Shown here in pieces: positions 1 to 7,351 of a DNA stretch of 64,000 nt. Each line of letters opens with the position of its first letter. Positions within the stretch are counted from its first letter, which is position 1. This DNA is from CAZPNX01 sp964588285 (lineage in GTDB: Bacteria > Edwardsbacteria > AC1 > EtOH8): the NCBI GenBank assembly GCA_964588285.1, contig CAZPNX010000001.1, forward strand, positions 124,001 to 188,000. Direction: 5' to 3'. The notes beneath the pieces were generated by a model. The model had not been told where the DNA came from and did not search any database. It saw nothing but the letters and a program-made list of their open reading frames with translations. A program made the translations under genes and the position numbers.

Positions 1-2603
1 TCGAAGTCGCTCTTGGAGCCGCCGTAGAGGTTCACCCCGCCCGAGGCATCCTGGATATAGGAACTGGCCGCGGAGCTGGTGGAGCTGGAGATGATGTTGG
101 CCGGACCGGTGACCACGCCCTCCACCGTCACCGTCTGCCCTACCAGCACCGGGGTGAAGCCGTCGGAGCCGGGCCGCTGAACATCGGCGATCCGGGTGGG
201 ATTGAGCAATGTGGTGAAGCTGAAGCGCACCTGGTCGGTGGTATCGTTGGAGCCCACTCCGTCTCTATTGCCGTCCAAGTACCAGCCGAAGGTGTCGCGC
301 AGGGCATAGGAGACCCAGACGCTGACCGTCTCCCCCGGGGTCAGGGCCGGCTGTGCCTTCAGCGTCACCAGGTAGTTCAGGCTGTCGTAGGAGACCGTGA
401 GCGGATAGTTCCCTCCCAGACTGCCGGTTACGGCAAAGTTGGCGGGTATCACGGTAGCTTGGTTCAGCGGCTTATCGAACTCCAGCCTGATGCCCACCTG
501 CGAGGGCACGTTGGCCTTGCCGTTGGCGGGCATGGAGCTTAAGAAACGCACAGGTTTGAATTGGACGATGTCCTTAGTAAAACGCGGCAAAATCTTCCAT
601 CCATATGAGGCGTGGAAAATTCCCTGCACTCTGGCCAGACTATCGCCTATCACTGGCGTGTAACCCAAGCGGGATAGAGAATCTAAGAAATCATCGTTGG
701 TGGCCGGGCCGCTACCGTCGTTTATATCCCATTCGAAGTAAGAGTTGGGCACAGAGGAGACGGTAACTTTGTTGGTGGCCACCAGTACCCCCTCGTAAGC
801 TTCGGCATTGGGATTGGCCACAGAAAGGCTGCAGGTCGGCAGTACCACCGGTTCCGGAATCTTGACGCCCTTCTTGAGAAGATTGAAGCTACTGACAGGC
901 GAAATTTCAGTTAGTCCATAGTATTCAATGACGGTACCGCTGACCGTCACCGAATCCCCCTCGGCCGGGAAGCGGTCACGGTCGTAGCAATAGACGCCGT
1001 TCCAGGGACCCTTGCCATCCTGGATGAAGTACATGCCCCGGCTGTTGCCAGCCCTGACCACTCCGGTCACCACACCGGCCACTGTTACGTTCTGACTAAC
1101 GTAGGGCGAATTGCCCGAAGGATCGGTAGTATATTGGATGTCTCTTATGGTAATCCCTGGTCTCAGCTTGGTGGTAAAAGAAAAGCTGGTGTCCCTAAGG
1201 GCGTTGCCCGACAGGTCGGTGATGGCCGAAGAAACGCTGACAGTAATCGTATCCTTGTACTGGAACCCCCCTACCGGCTGGATGGTCACCCGCCGGTCGC
1301 CGTTGGATAGCACCGGAGCGCCAATGGAGTACTGGGGGGTCCGGCGGCCGGTGATGGAGAAGGCCGATGCGGTCACGCTGGACGGCAGCAGTATTTCGTT
1401 GAAGTTGATCTCCACCGAAGCGTCGACCGGGACGTACTCCTGGCCGTTGGCCGGAGAGGTTGAGGTGACGACCGGCGGGATGTAATCGGGCACCAAAGTG
1501 TAGAACGACCATGAATAATTGGCCGCCAGGCTGTCGCCGGCCGTGTCTCTGATGGCCGTGGTCAGAGTGACGGTTACTGTGTCCGACTTGCGCAGGCTGT
1601 CTCGGACGTAATAAGTGAAGCTGGCGCTGTTACCGGCGGGCCTGATGGAGTCGGCTGGATAGTAGGTCTGCCTCCTTCCGGTCACTACGAAGCTGCTGGT
1701 GTCCACCGTGGCCCAGTTCACCAGACGGTCGAAGGTGACCGAAATGGAAGCGTTCGGAAGCACATTGGAGGCCCCGTTGGCCGGGCTGGTGGAGGCCACG
1801 TTCGGCCCGGCGGCATTGAGCCCGCTGATGTCGCCCCATTCGGTGCCCACCCTTATGCCGTCGATGTCGGCCGTCGGAGTGTAGGTCCCCTGGCGCAGGG
1901 CCAGGCGTCCGATGTCAGCCGGGTCCGAGCCGCTGATGATCTGCACCACCTGGGTCTCGGGCTGGGTCGGGCCCAGGGAGGGGTTGAGCCATAGATATAC
2001 GGAATCGTTGGCCGTCCCTGAAATGAGGGCGTACTTGACAGCCACCAGATAGGTCGTGCCAGGGTTCAGATCATCGACCGCCCAGGCCGTGGCCGGAGCG
2101 CCGGATGCTCCCGAAGCCCGGATGCCTATCTTGTATGCTCCGCTGGTAATGCTGCGTTTAACACATATCCGGCCCACATAGGCGGTGGTGGAGGTGCTGG
2201 GCAGAAGGGCGGCCAAGTAATCACCCAAGGTGCTGGTGTCGGCCTGCATGCCGGTCAGTTCGTTCACCCGCAGCAGGAACGAGACGTAGACCGACCCGTC
2301 CGGCGCCTGGGTGGCGAACTGGCGGTAGTCGTCCTCGGCCGCGCCGTTGAGCATGGTCACCATGTTGCCCGTGCCCGAGGACGGATAACCCGAGTAGGAC
2401 AGGGAACCCGTGCCTACCCTCAGATAATTGGTCAGGCTGTCACCCGAAATCCACACCCAGGTCCCGGCGCTGACCGTTTTCAGGCGTCCGGTGGCATAGT
2501 CGAAGTTCTCCTCCATCAGCAAAGTGGCTTCTGCGACCGGGCCCAGGAGGAAGATCAGCGGCAGAGCCATCCAGGCCATACGCCATAATCTTGAAATAGC
2601 CAT
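1..2603 (-). CDS. Secreted multidomain protein with Ig-like and OB-fold repeats (C-terminus cut off by window edge)
   Basis: The reading frame is open from an ATG at 2603 to base 1, about 867 codons, so the C-terminus lies outside the window. The start is supported by AAGGGG five bases upstream. The first ~26 residues are a signal peptide (MAISRLWRMAWMALPLIF). The next ~200 residues look like a jelly-roll or lectin-like region. Three SbsA/Big_5 Ig-like domains follow, each opening with an S-x-P-A-N-G motif. Two OB-like domains of the YhcR/DUF5689 type alternate with them, recognised by V-x-G-V-V-T-G and F/Y-I-Q-D followed by G-V-x-x-Y. Such proteins are exported and often carry a sorting domain or a nuclease at the missing end. 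No catalytic residues are visible here. The family assignment is by motif; the function is unknown. Confidence 0.8.
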   Translation of the reverse strand, partial: MAISRLWRMAWMALPLIFLLGPVAEATLLMEENFDYATGRLKTVSAGTWVWISGDSLTNYLRVGTGSLSYSGYPSSGTGNMVTMLNGAAEDDYRQFATQAPDGSVYVSFLLRVNELTGMQADTSTLGDYLAALLPSTSTTAYVGRICVKRSITSGAYKIGIRASGASGAPATAWAVDDLNPGTTYLVAVKYALISGTANDSVYLWLNPSLGPTQPETQVVQIISGSDPADIGRLALRQGTYTPTADIDGIRVGTEWGDISGLNAAGPNVASTSPANGASNVLPNASISVTFDRLVNWATVDTSSFVVTGRRQTYYPADSIRPAGNSASFTYYVRDSLRKSDTVTVTLTTAIRDTAGDSLAANYSWSFYTLVPDYIPPVVTSTSPANGQEYVPVDASVEINFNEILLPSSVTASAFSITGRRTPQYSIGAPVLSNGDRRVTIQPVGGFQYKDTITVSVSSAITDLSGNALRDTSFSFTTKLRPGITIRDIQYTTDPSGNSPYVSQNVTVAGVVTGVVRAGNSRGMYFIQDGKGPWNGVYCYDRDRFPAEGDSVTVSGTVIEYYGLTEISPVSSFNLLKKGVKIPEPVVLPTCSLSVANPNAEAYEGVLVATNKVTVSSVPNSYFEWDINDGSGPATNDDFLDSLSRLGYTPVIGDSLARVQGIFHASYGWKILPRFTKDIVQFKPVRFLSSMPANGKANVPSQVGIRLEFDKPLNQATVIPANFAVTGSLGGNYPLTVSYDSLNYLVTLKAQPALTPGETVSVWVSYALRDTFGWYLDGNRDGVGSNDTTDQVRFSFTTLLNPTRIADVQRPGSDGFTPVLVGQTVTVEGVVTGPANIISSSTSSAASSYIQDASGGVNLYGGSKSDF

Positions 2604-2691
2604 GTGTTCCCCTTTTCTGTTTGCGTATATAATGATTTATTATCAAAGTAATGGTTTAAAATAATATCATTACATATTAAATAAGAATATG

Positions 2692-4077
2692 TTATGTCTT
2701 CTTTTTTGATTTTTTTGTCATTATTACAGTCGCGATGGAGATGACTATCAGGGGAAGCAGCGCCAGCATCGAAGTCCAGGGATTGCCTTCACGTCCATAT
2801 TGCTGGTTTATCCTTTTGGCGGCATGATGTAAAGCCTCTTGCGGAGTTTTCAAGCCCTTTAAGGCGGGCTGCAGGCCCTCCTCCTCCACCACCGCCCGGC
2901 CGGTAAGCCAGGCCACCTCGCGCGGCTCGGGATAGGCATATTCGATCTGCTGGTAAGCCCGCTTAAGCCCGGGAAACCTTTTGAACTTGGCCAGCATCAG
3001 GGGATGGGCCAGAGCCGAACGCCTTACCGGCAGATAGCTGGTCTCGGCCGACCATCGGGCTGTATTTTCGGTTCGGATGAGAAACTTGGCAAACCTCCAG
3101 GCCGAATCCATGGCCACCGAATCCTTTTGGCGCATCAAAGCCAAGTTGGTACCGGAAAGCACCACCGCCCTTCTCTTCCATCCCGGCAATGGAGCAATTC
3201 CCAGGTTGAAGGGAATCTTTTGAAGCGAAAGATAAGCCAGCGAGGCCGATGATCCCTGGATCATGGCCACCCGGCCAGCCAGAAAATCGTTTTGGTGTTC
3301 AAAACCGGTGGTGATGTATCCTACCTTGTGTTTATTTACCAGGTCTGCCATCAGCTGCAGGGCCTCCACCCCCTGCGGACCGTCGAAGATCGCCCGGCCC
3401 GAGCTGTCGAAGATGTCGGCGCCATTTTGCAGAATCAGGCACTGGAAAAGCCACAGGGAGTTGATGGGAAAGGCCGTTCCCCAAGTATCGGGCTTGCCGT
3501 CTCCGTTGTCGTCCTTAGTCATCCGCTTGGCCGCCTCAACGAACTTGTCCCAGGTCTCGGGAAAGCTGTCGGGATTTAATCCGGCCGATGCCAGCATGTC
3601 CCGATTGTAGTAGATTACCGGAACGCTCTTGTTGAAGGGCAGGGTGGTTATCCTGCCTTCGCGTGAGCACTCGTCCAGCATCACCGGGAAGATGTCGGAC
3701 AGGTCGGTCGAGTCCATTCCCTCCGGTCCGCCGATGAAATCTTGAAAAGGCCTGACCGCGTCCTTCTCCAGGAGCTGGCTGGTCCAGGCTTCGTAGGATT
3801 GGGTGATCTGGGGCAGGTTGCCGGCCGCGGCCGCGGCCATAAGTTTCTGGGATAATGCGGTGTAGTTTCCCATGTTCACCGCCGAAACCCCGATTCCGGA
3901 TTCCCTCCGAAAACCCTCGGTCAGCGAATCCAGGGTGGCTTTGAGCGGCCCGCCCATGACGTGCCACAGGGTAATCCTTTTTACCGGCTCCCCTGATGCC
4001 GTTTGAGTAGAAATCACTCCGGCAGCAAGGACCGCTATGGCCGCCAGAAAAATTGCTTTGTATTCCGGTCCCCTCAA
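2692..4077 (-). CDS. ABC transporter extracellular solute-binding protein (family 1, sugar type), with C-terminal membrane anchor
   Basis: A 461-residue binding protein of the MalE/UgpB type, expected to capture a sugar or glycerol derivative for the two permeases encoded just upstream. I chose the TTG at 4077 because it gives a compact signal peptide (MRGPEYKAIFLAAIAVLAAG). The longer frame, open to 4155, overlaps the permease gene and adds an unlikely basic extension. Family signs are I-T-L-W-H-V near the mature N-terminus, F-N-K-S-V-P-V-I-Y-Y-N and an A-x-x-F-L-A-G-R-V-A-M-I-Q-G block. There is no lipobox. Instead the C-terminus carries a hydrophobic segment (MLALLPLIVISIATVIM) followed by KKSKKKT, which looks like a membrane anchor. 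The ligand cannot be read from sequence. Confidence 0.85.
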   Translation of the reverse strand: MRGPEYKAIFLAAIAVLAAGVISTQTASGEPVKRITLWHVMGGPLKATLDSLTEGFRRESGIGVSAVNMGNYTALSQKLMAAAAAGNLPQITQSYEAWTSQLLEKDAVRPFQDFIGGPEGMDSTDLSDIFPVMLDECSREGRITTLPFNKSVPVIYYNRDMLASAGLNPDSFPETWDKFVEAAKRMTKDDNGDGKPDTWGTAFPINSLWLFQCLILQNGADIFDSSGRAIFDGPQGVEALQLMADLVNKHKVGYITTGFEHQNDFLAGRVAMIQGSSASLAYLSLQKIPFNLGIAPLPGWKRRAVVLSGTNLALMRQKDSVAMDSAWRFAKFLIRTENTARWSAETSYLPVRRSALAHPLMLAKFKRFPGLKRAYQQIEYAYPEPREVAWLTGRAVVEEEGLQPALKGLKTPQEALHHAAKRINQQYGREGNPWTSMLALLPLIVISIATVIMTKKSKKKT

Positions 4078-4129
4078 TTCTACACCCGCATCGCTTTTAT
4101 GATTTCTGCCTTCTGGCTTCGGCGTTGTC

Positions 4130-4951
4130 CTACTCTTTGATCCCGCTGGAGACAAAACTTTCGGTAATCTGCCGCTGGGCGAACAGGTAGAAAACGGCCA
4201 ACGGCAGCACCACCAAGGTCGAGGCTGCCATCAGTTGGTTCCAAAACGATCCCTGCTCCTGGGAAAAATAGGCCAAACCCACCTGTAGCGGTCTGACCTT
4301 CTCGCTGTTGGTGACGATCAGCGGCCACAGAAAGCTGTTCCAGCTGCCGATGACCGAGAACAGGCTGACGGTCACCAGCACCGGCCGGGAGATCGGCAGC
4401 AGTATGTGCCATAAAAAGCGCAGGTCGCCGGCGCCGTCCATTTTGGCCGCTTCGTAGAGGCTCTGGGGCACGGTCTTGAAGTGTTGGCGGATAAGGAAGA
4501 TGGAGAAGATATTGACCGTCCAGGGGACCACTAAGGCGTAGAAGGTGTCCAGCCAACGCAGCTTGGCCAGAATGACATAGGCCGGCACTAAGTAGACCGG
4601 CTGGGGTATCATCATCATGCCTAAAAGGGCCATGAAGGTAAGGTCCCTGCCCCTGAAATTGCGAAAAGAGAAGGCGAAGGCCGCCAGACACGATGTCAAC
4701 AGCACTCCGGCCAGGGTGAACACGGTGACAATGACCGTGTTCAGAAAGTACCGCAGCAGCGGTATTTGCCGCCAGACCGTCAGGTAGTTGGCCCATTGGG
4801 GCGCCTGGGGCAGCAGCCGCGGGGGGATCTGGATGGTCTCCGGCTGGGTTTTAAGAGAGGTCAGTATCATCCAGCCGAACGGAAAGACCATGGCCAACGA
4901 CACGGCCGTCAGCGTTGCGTAAAGCGCTATCCGGAATGCAGGTTTGCTCAT
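4130..4951 (-). CDS. ABC sugar transporter permease, MalG/UgpE type
   Basis: A 273-residue inner-membrane permease with about six transmembrane segments. The cytoplasmic EAA loop that docks the ATPase reads EAAKMDGAGDLRFLWHILLP, close to the family consensus. The ATG at 4951 is preferred over an upstream TTG at 4963. It follows the MalF-type permease by 67 bases and precedes the binding-protein gene, so the order is MalF-MalG-binding protein. No ATPase gene is in the window. Importers of this family often share a single MsmX/MalK-type ATPase encoded elsewhere, which is the likely explanation here. The substrate is probably a carbohydrate, but that rests on family membership only. Confidence 0.9.
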   Translation of the reverse strand: MSKPAFRIALYATLTAVSLAMVFPFGWMILTSLKTQPETIQIPPRLLPQAPQWANYLTVWRQIPLLRYFLNTVIVTVFTLAGVLLTSCLAAFAFSFRNFRGRDLTFMALLGMMMIPQPVYLVPAYVILAKLRWLDTFYALVVPWTVNIFSIFLIRQHFKTVPQSLYEAAKMDGAGDLRFLWHILLPISRPVLVTVSLFSVIGSWNSFLWPLIVTNSEKVRPLQVGLAYFSQEQGSFWNQLMAASTLVVLPLAVFYLFAQRQITESFVSSGIKE

Positions 4952-5018
4952 AATACGTAGCAACTTTTAACGTAGCATCGTTCAACGTCCAACTTTACTA
5001 CGTTATCACGTCTATCCA
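4952..5018 (-). repeat. Intercistronic low-complexity repeat between the two permease genes
   Basis: The 67-base gap is built from variants of a GTTG-ACGTT / ACGTAG / ACGTTAAAAG word in tandem and inverted arrangement (for example TTGGACGTTGAACG and CTACGTTAAAAGTTGCTACG on the minus strand). No promoter or clear terminator was seen. It looks like a degenerate dispersed repeat sitting between translationally unlinked cistrons. Confidence 0.5.
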
Positions 5019-5966
5019 TCACTGGTAATGCACCCTCTTCTCCAGCACTTGCCTCTGCAACAGGGTCAGGCCCAGCACGATCAGGAACAGGACGAAGGCG
5101 ATGGCGTTGGCATAGCCCATCTGCCAGTCGGAGAAGCCCTTCTCGTAGAGGTAGTATACCAATGTCCGGGTGGTGCCCATGGGATTGCCGCCGATCGGCC
5201 CCTGCATGGTATAGACTTGGATGAACATCTGAAACGAGGTGATGGTGGTCATTATCAGCACGTAGAAGGTGGTGGGAGAAAGCAGCGGCCAGGTGATGTT
5301 CCTGAAAGTCCGCCACCTTCCCGCCCCGTCCAATTGGGCCGCTTCGTAATAGTCCCGGGGTATGGATTGCAGCCCGGCCAGGAAGATGATGACGTTGTAT
5401 CCTAAGGTATGCCAGACGCTCATGACGATGATGGCGCACATGGCTAAGCTGGGACCGGCCAGCAAGCCGGGCAATTTGACACCCAGAGGAGCCAGGACGA
5501 TGTTGGCGATGCCGGATGATTCCTCCAGCCACATGGATGGAGCCAGTCCGATCCATGAAAGGAACTGATTGGCCACCCCCATTCTGGGATTGAAGATCCA
5601 CTTCCAGACCAGGGAGACGGCCACGGTTGAGGTGATTACCGGCAAAAAAAGGGCCAGACGGTAAGCCGAGGAAGCCCTTACTTTCTGGTTTAAGAGGACG
5701 GCGATGAAAAGGGCCAGGAAAAGACCGGCCGGGACCACGCCCAGAACATAGTAAACAGTGTTTATCAAACTCTGCAGAAATTTGGCGTCTGACAGAAGGT
5801 TGAAATAGTTCCACAGCCCCATGAAACGGCGGGCCCCGGCCAACCCCCAGTCGAAAAAGCTCATGGAGACGGCGTAAACCATGGGCAACAAACGGAAGAC
5901 CGCCACCACTGCCAGGGCCGGCAGTAGGAAAAGCCAGGAGGTATTTAAGCGTTTGGTTGCGATCAT
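5019..5966 (-). CDS. ABC sugar transporter permease, MalF/UgpA type
   Basis: A 315-residue permease with six predicted membrane spans and the EAA loop YYEAAQLDGAGRWRTFRNIT. The frame is open up to 6005, but the promoter -10 box at 5987-5992 would place the transcript start near 5980. The ATG at 5966 (MIATKRLNTSWLFLLP) is therefore the first usable start. It is the first gene of the transporter operon, transcribed from the promoter at 5987-6015 and isolated from the gene before it by the terminator at 6028-6060. It pairs with the MalG-type permease and the solute-binding protein downstream. Confidence 0.9.
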   Translation of the reverse strand: MIATKRLNTSWLFLLPALAVVAVFRLLPMVYAVSMSFFDWGLAGARRFMGLWNYFNLLSDAKFLQSLINTVYYVLGVVPAGLFLALFIAVLLNQKVRASSAYRLALFLPVITSTVAVSLVWKWIFNPRMGVANQFLSWIGLAPSMWLEESSGIANIVLAPLGVKLPGLLAGPSLAMCAIIVMSVWHTLGYNVIIFLAGLQSIPRDYYEAAQLDGAGRWRTFRNITWPLLSPTTFYVLIMTTITSFQMFIQVYTMQGPIGGNPMGTTRTLVYYLYEKGFSDWQMGYANAIAFVLFLIVLGLTLLQRQVLEKRVHYQ

Positions 5967-5986
5967 TGACTGACCATAAAATATAA

Positions 5987-6015
5987 ATGATAAATCATAA
6001 AACACTTAATGTCAA
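5987..6015 (-). promoter_or_regulatory. Sigma70-type promoter of the ABC transporter operon
   Basis: On the minus strand: TTGACA (6015-6010), a 17-base spacer, then TATCAT (5992-5987). Expected start near 5980, about 14 bases before the chosen ATG at 5966. It lies just after the terminator of the preceding gene, a layout that supports both calls. Confidence 0.75.
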
Positions 6016-6027
6016 TATGATAACCTA

Positions 6028-6060
6028 ATAAAAAGAGGGAGGTAAATTCCTCCCTCTTGG
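6028..6060 (-). terminator. Intrinsic terminator after the secreted T9SS-CTD-like gene
   Basis: Minus strand: a 10-bp perfect stem AAGAGGGAGG / CCTCCCTCTT with loop AATTTA, followed by TTTTTATTA. It starts 16 bases after the stop codon at 6076. Confidence 0.85.
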
Positions 6061-6075
6061 CACGTCATAACTTTT

Positions 6076-7038
6076 TTACCTGACGACCATGGCCCGCCGG
6101 GTGATGGTCTGCCCGTTGGCGGTTAGCTTGAAGAAGTAAATGCCGTTAGGAACCATGGTCCCCTTGTCGTCGCGCAGTTTCCAGCTGGCGGTGTGGCTTC
6201 CGGCCGCTTGGTTGCCGTCTACCAGAGTAGCCACCTGCTGCCCCAAGATGTTGAAGACTGAGAGATTTACTTTCCCAGGTTGCGGCAGGCTATATACGAT
6301 CTTTGTAGAAGCCTTTATGGGATTGGGTGTAATGGGAGCGAAGGTGAAAGCGGACTTTGGGTTATAAGGATTTCCAGTAACTCCGGTCACAATGAACGAA
6401 AAAGGATACGGGGGGCGAACAGCGTCATCGCCTACCCAGTTTGCCAGATTTCCTATGGCTGCTAAAAGTTCTGCCTTGGTACCGGAGGTGATGCCGTTAT
6501 AACCCACGTTATCCTTCTCAGGATACATGCCCACAGCCGATGTGCCGTTAACCAGGCCGGTGGGTAGTGCGGAAGTGTTTGAATTGGTTGCATCCGACTG
6601 CCAGGCGTTGCCACCGGTTGTGTCGTTGTTCAAAGCATAGATTGGTGTCGGGGCGGCATCCGTCCCCTGGAATGCGATAACCTGGTCACCGGCTGTCGCC
6701 AGAGAAAATGACCCGGTCATAATAGTACTTGTATAATATGTCCACGCTGCGTCTAACGTATCGTAGGATATTACTGTGCCGCTTGGTAAATCGGTAGGTG
6801 CTGTGTAAGTCCAACAACCCTCGGCACCGGTGCGAAAACCACCGCTACCCAGCCATCCAGCATCGGTGAAGCGGATCACCGTTCCGGCTTGGATATCAAC
6901 CATAAGTACAAAAGCGAAAGTGTCCGGGTTGTCGGTGTACATGCTGATTATGGCGATATCGCCAGGGTTTAATGTTGATTGCCCCCAAGCCATACCACAT
7001 AAAACCAGGGTTAATGACAGCAAACCGATCTTCTTCAT
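6076..7038 (-). CDS. Secreted protein with T9SS/FlgD-like C-terminal sorting domain
   Basis: 320 residues with a signal peptide (MKKIGLLSLTLVLCGMAWG, then Q). The middle contains a GDIAIISMYTDNPDTFAF motif, A-G-T-V-I-R-F-T-D-A-G-W and D-Q-V-I-A-F-Q-G. This pattern is known from secreted, lamin-tail-associated proteins of Bacteroidetes-like bacteria. The last ~85 residues form a FlgD Ig-like/Por-secretion type domain: P-N-P-I, then N-I-L-G-Q-Q-V-A-T-L-V-D-G, then N-G-I-Y-F-F-K-L and a basic end with M-V-V-R. The start has a strong ribosome site (AAAGGAG) and its own near-perfect promoter. It is probably exported to the surface. Whether a true type IX machinery exists in this organism cannot be judged from the window. 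Confidence 0.85.
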   Translation of the reverse strand: MKKIGLLSLTLVLCGMAWGQSTLNPGDIAIISMYTDNPDTFAFVLMVDIQAGTVIRFTDAGWLGSGGFRTGAEGCWTYTAPTDLPSGTVISYDTLDAAWTYYTSTIMTGSFSLATAGDQVIAFQGTDAAPTPIYALNNDTTGGNAWQSDATNSNTSALPTGLVNGTSAVGMYPEKDNVGYNGITSGTKAELLAAIGNLANWVGDDAVRPPYPFSFIVTGVTGNPYNPKSAFTFAPITPNPIKASTKIVYSLPQPGKVNLSVFNILGQQVATLVDGNQAAGSHTASWKLRDDKGTMVPNGIYFFKLTANGQTITRRAMVVR

Positions 7039-7059
7039 GCTTTTTCTCCTTTTTTTATT

Positions 7060-7087
7060 ATTATACTATTGTTTTAATTTTTGTCAA
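7060..7087 (-). promoter_or_regulatory. Consensus sigma70 promoter of the secreted protein gene
   Basis: Minus strand: exact TTGACA (7087-7082) and exact TATAAT (7065-7060) with a 16-base spacer. The expected start is near 7053, giving a very short leader that contains AAAGGAG before the ATG at 7038. This suggests strong expression. Confidence 0.85.
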
Positions 7088-7117
7088 GTAAAATCTTTGT
7101 TATGCCCGGCTTATTTC

Positions 7118-7194
7118 TGGTACCCCTGGGCCGATTCGAACGGCCGGCACGCGGTTTAGGAAACCGCTGCTCTATCCATCTGAGCTACAGGGGC
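7118..7194 (-). tRNA. tRNA-Arg (anticodon CCU)
   Basis: A full cloverleaf on the minus strand: acceptor GCCCCTG / CAGGGGT, D stem GCTC/GAGC, anticodon stem GCGGT/ACCGC with loop TTCCTAA (anticodon CCT), T stem GGCCG/CGGCC with loop TTCGAAT. The discriminator is A, followed by an encoded CCA at 7120-7118. The first acceptor pair is G-U. It reads AGG codons. The transcript probably starts from the promoter at 7298-7326, upstream of the interrupted copy. Confidence 0.93.
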
Positions 7195-7211
7195 ATAAGC
7201 TGTTTTTCTTA

Positions 7212-7284
7212 GCCCCCGTCAGCTAATCGCTCTATCCATCCATGGACGACGAAGCCTTGGCGAAGTTGTCTGAGCTACAGGGGC
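7212..7284 (-). pseudogene. tRNA-sized interrupted partial copy of tRNA-Arg
   Basis: The first 14 bases (GCCCCTGTAGCTCA) match the intact tRNA-Arg. A 30-base insertion (7241-7270) then sits in the D-loop, after which the match resumes with GATGGATAGAGC. The anticodon and T arms are absent. The 3' end is CGGGGGC, which pairs with the 5' GCCCCTG over seven positions (one G-U). The 73-base piece could therefore still close an acceptor stem and keep a D stem. The insert is an imperfect inverted repeat with GACAAC and GTCGTC at its ends. No anticodon is recognisable. It may be a tRNA relic, a processed leader or a tRNA-like RNA. Confidence 0.6.
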
Positions 7285-7297
7285 ATAGCACGGATGA

Positions 7298-7326
7298 ATT
7301 ATATCAGAAACCCGGCCGTTTTTCAA
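7298..7326 (-). promoter_or_regulatory. Promoter reading into the interrupted tRNA copy and tRNA-Arg
   Basis: Minus strand: TTGAAA (7326-7321), a 17-base spacer and exact TATAAT (7303-7298). Transcription would begin near 7291, a few bases before the tRNA-like copy at 7284, and continue through the intact tRNA-Arg. Confidence 0.75.
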
Positions 7327-7351
7327 GCGGAAGCCTGTCGGCCCCTTCCTG

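Noticed and set aside
7212..7284. A second functional tRNA-Arg
   Set aside because: It lacks anticodon and T arms; only the acceptor and D portions match, so it is called a relic or tRNA-like RNA.
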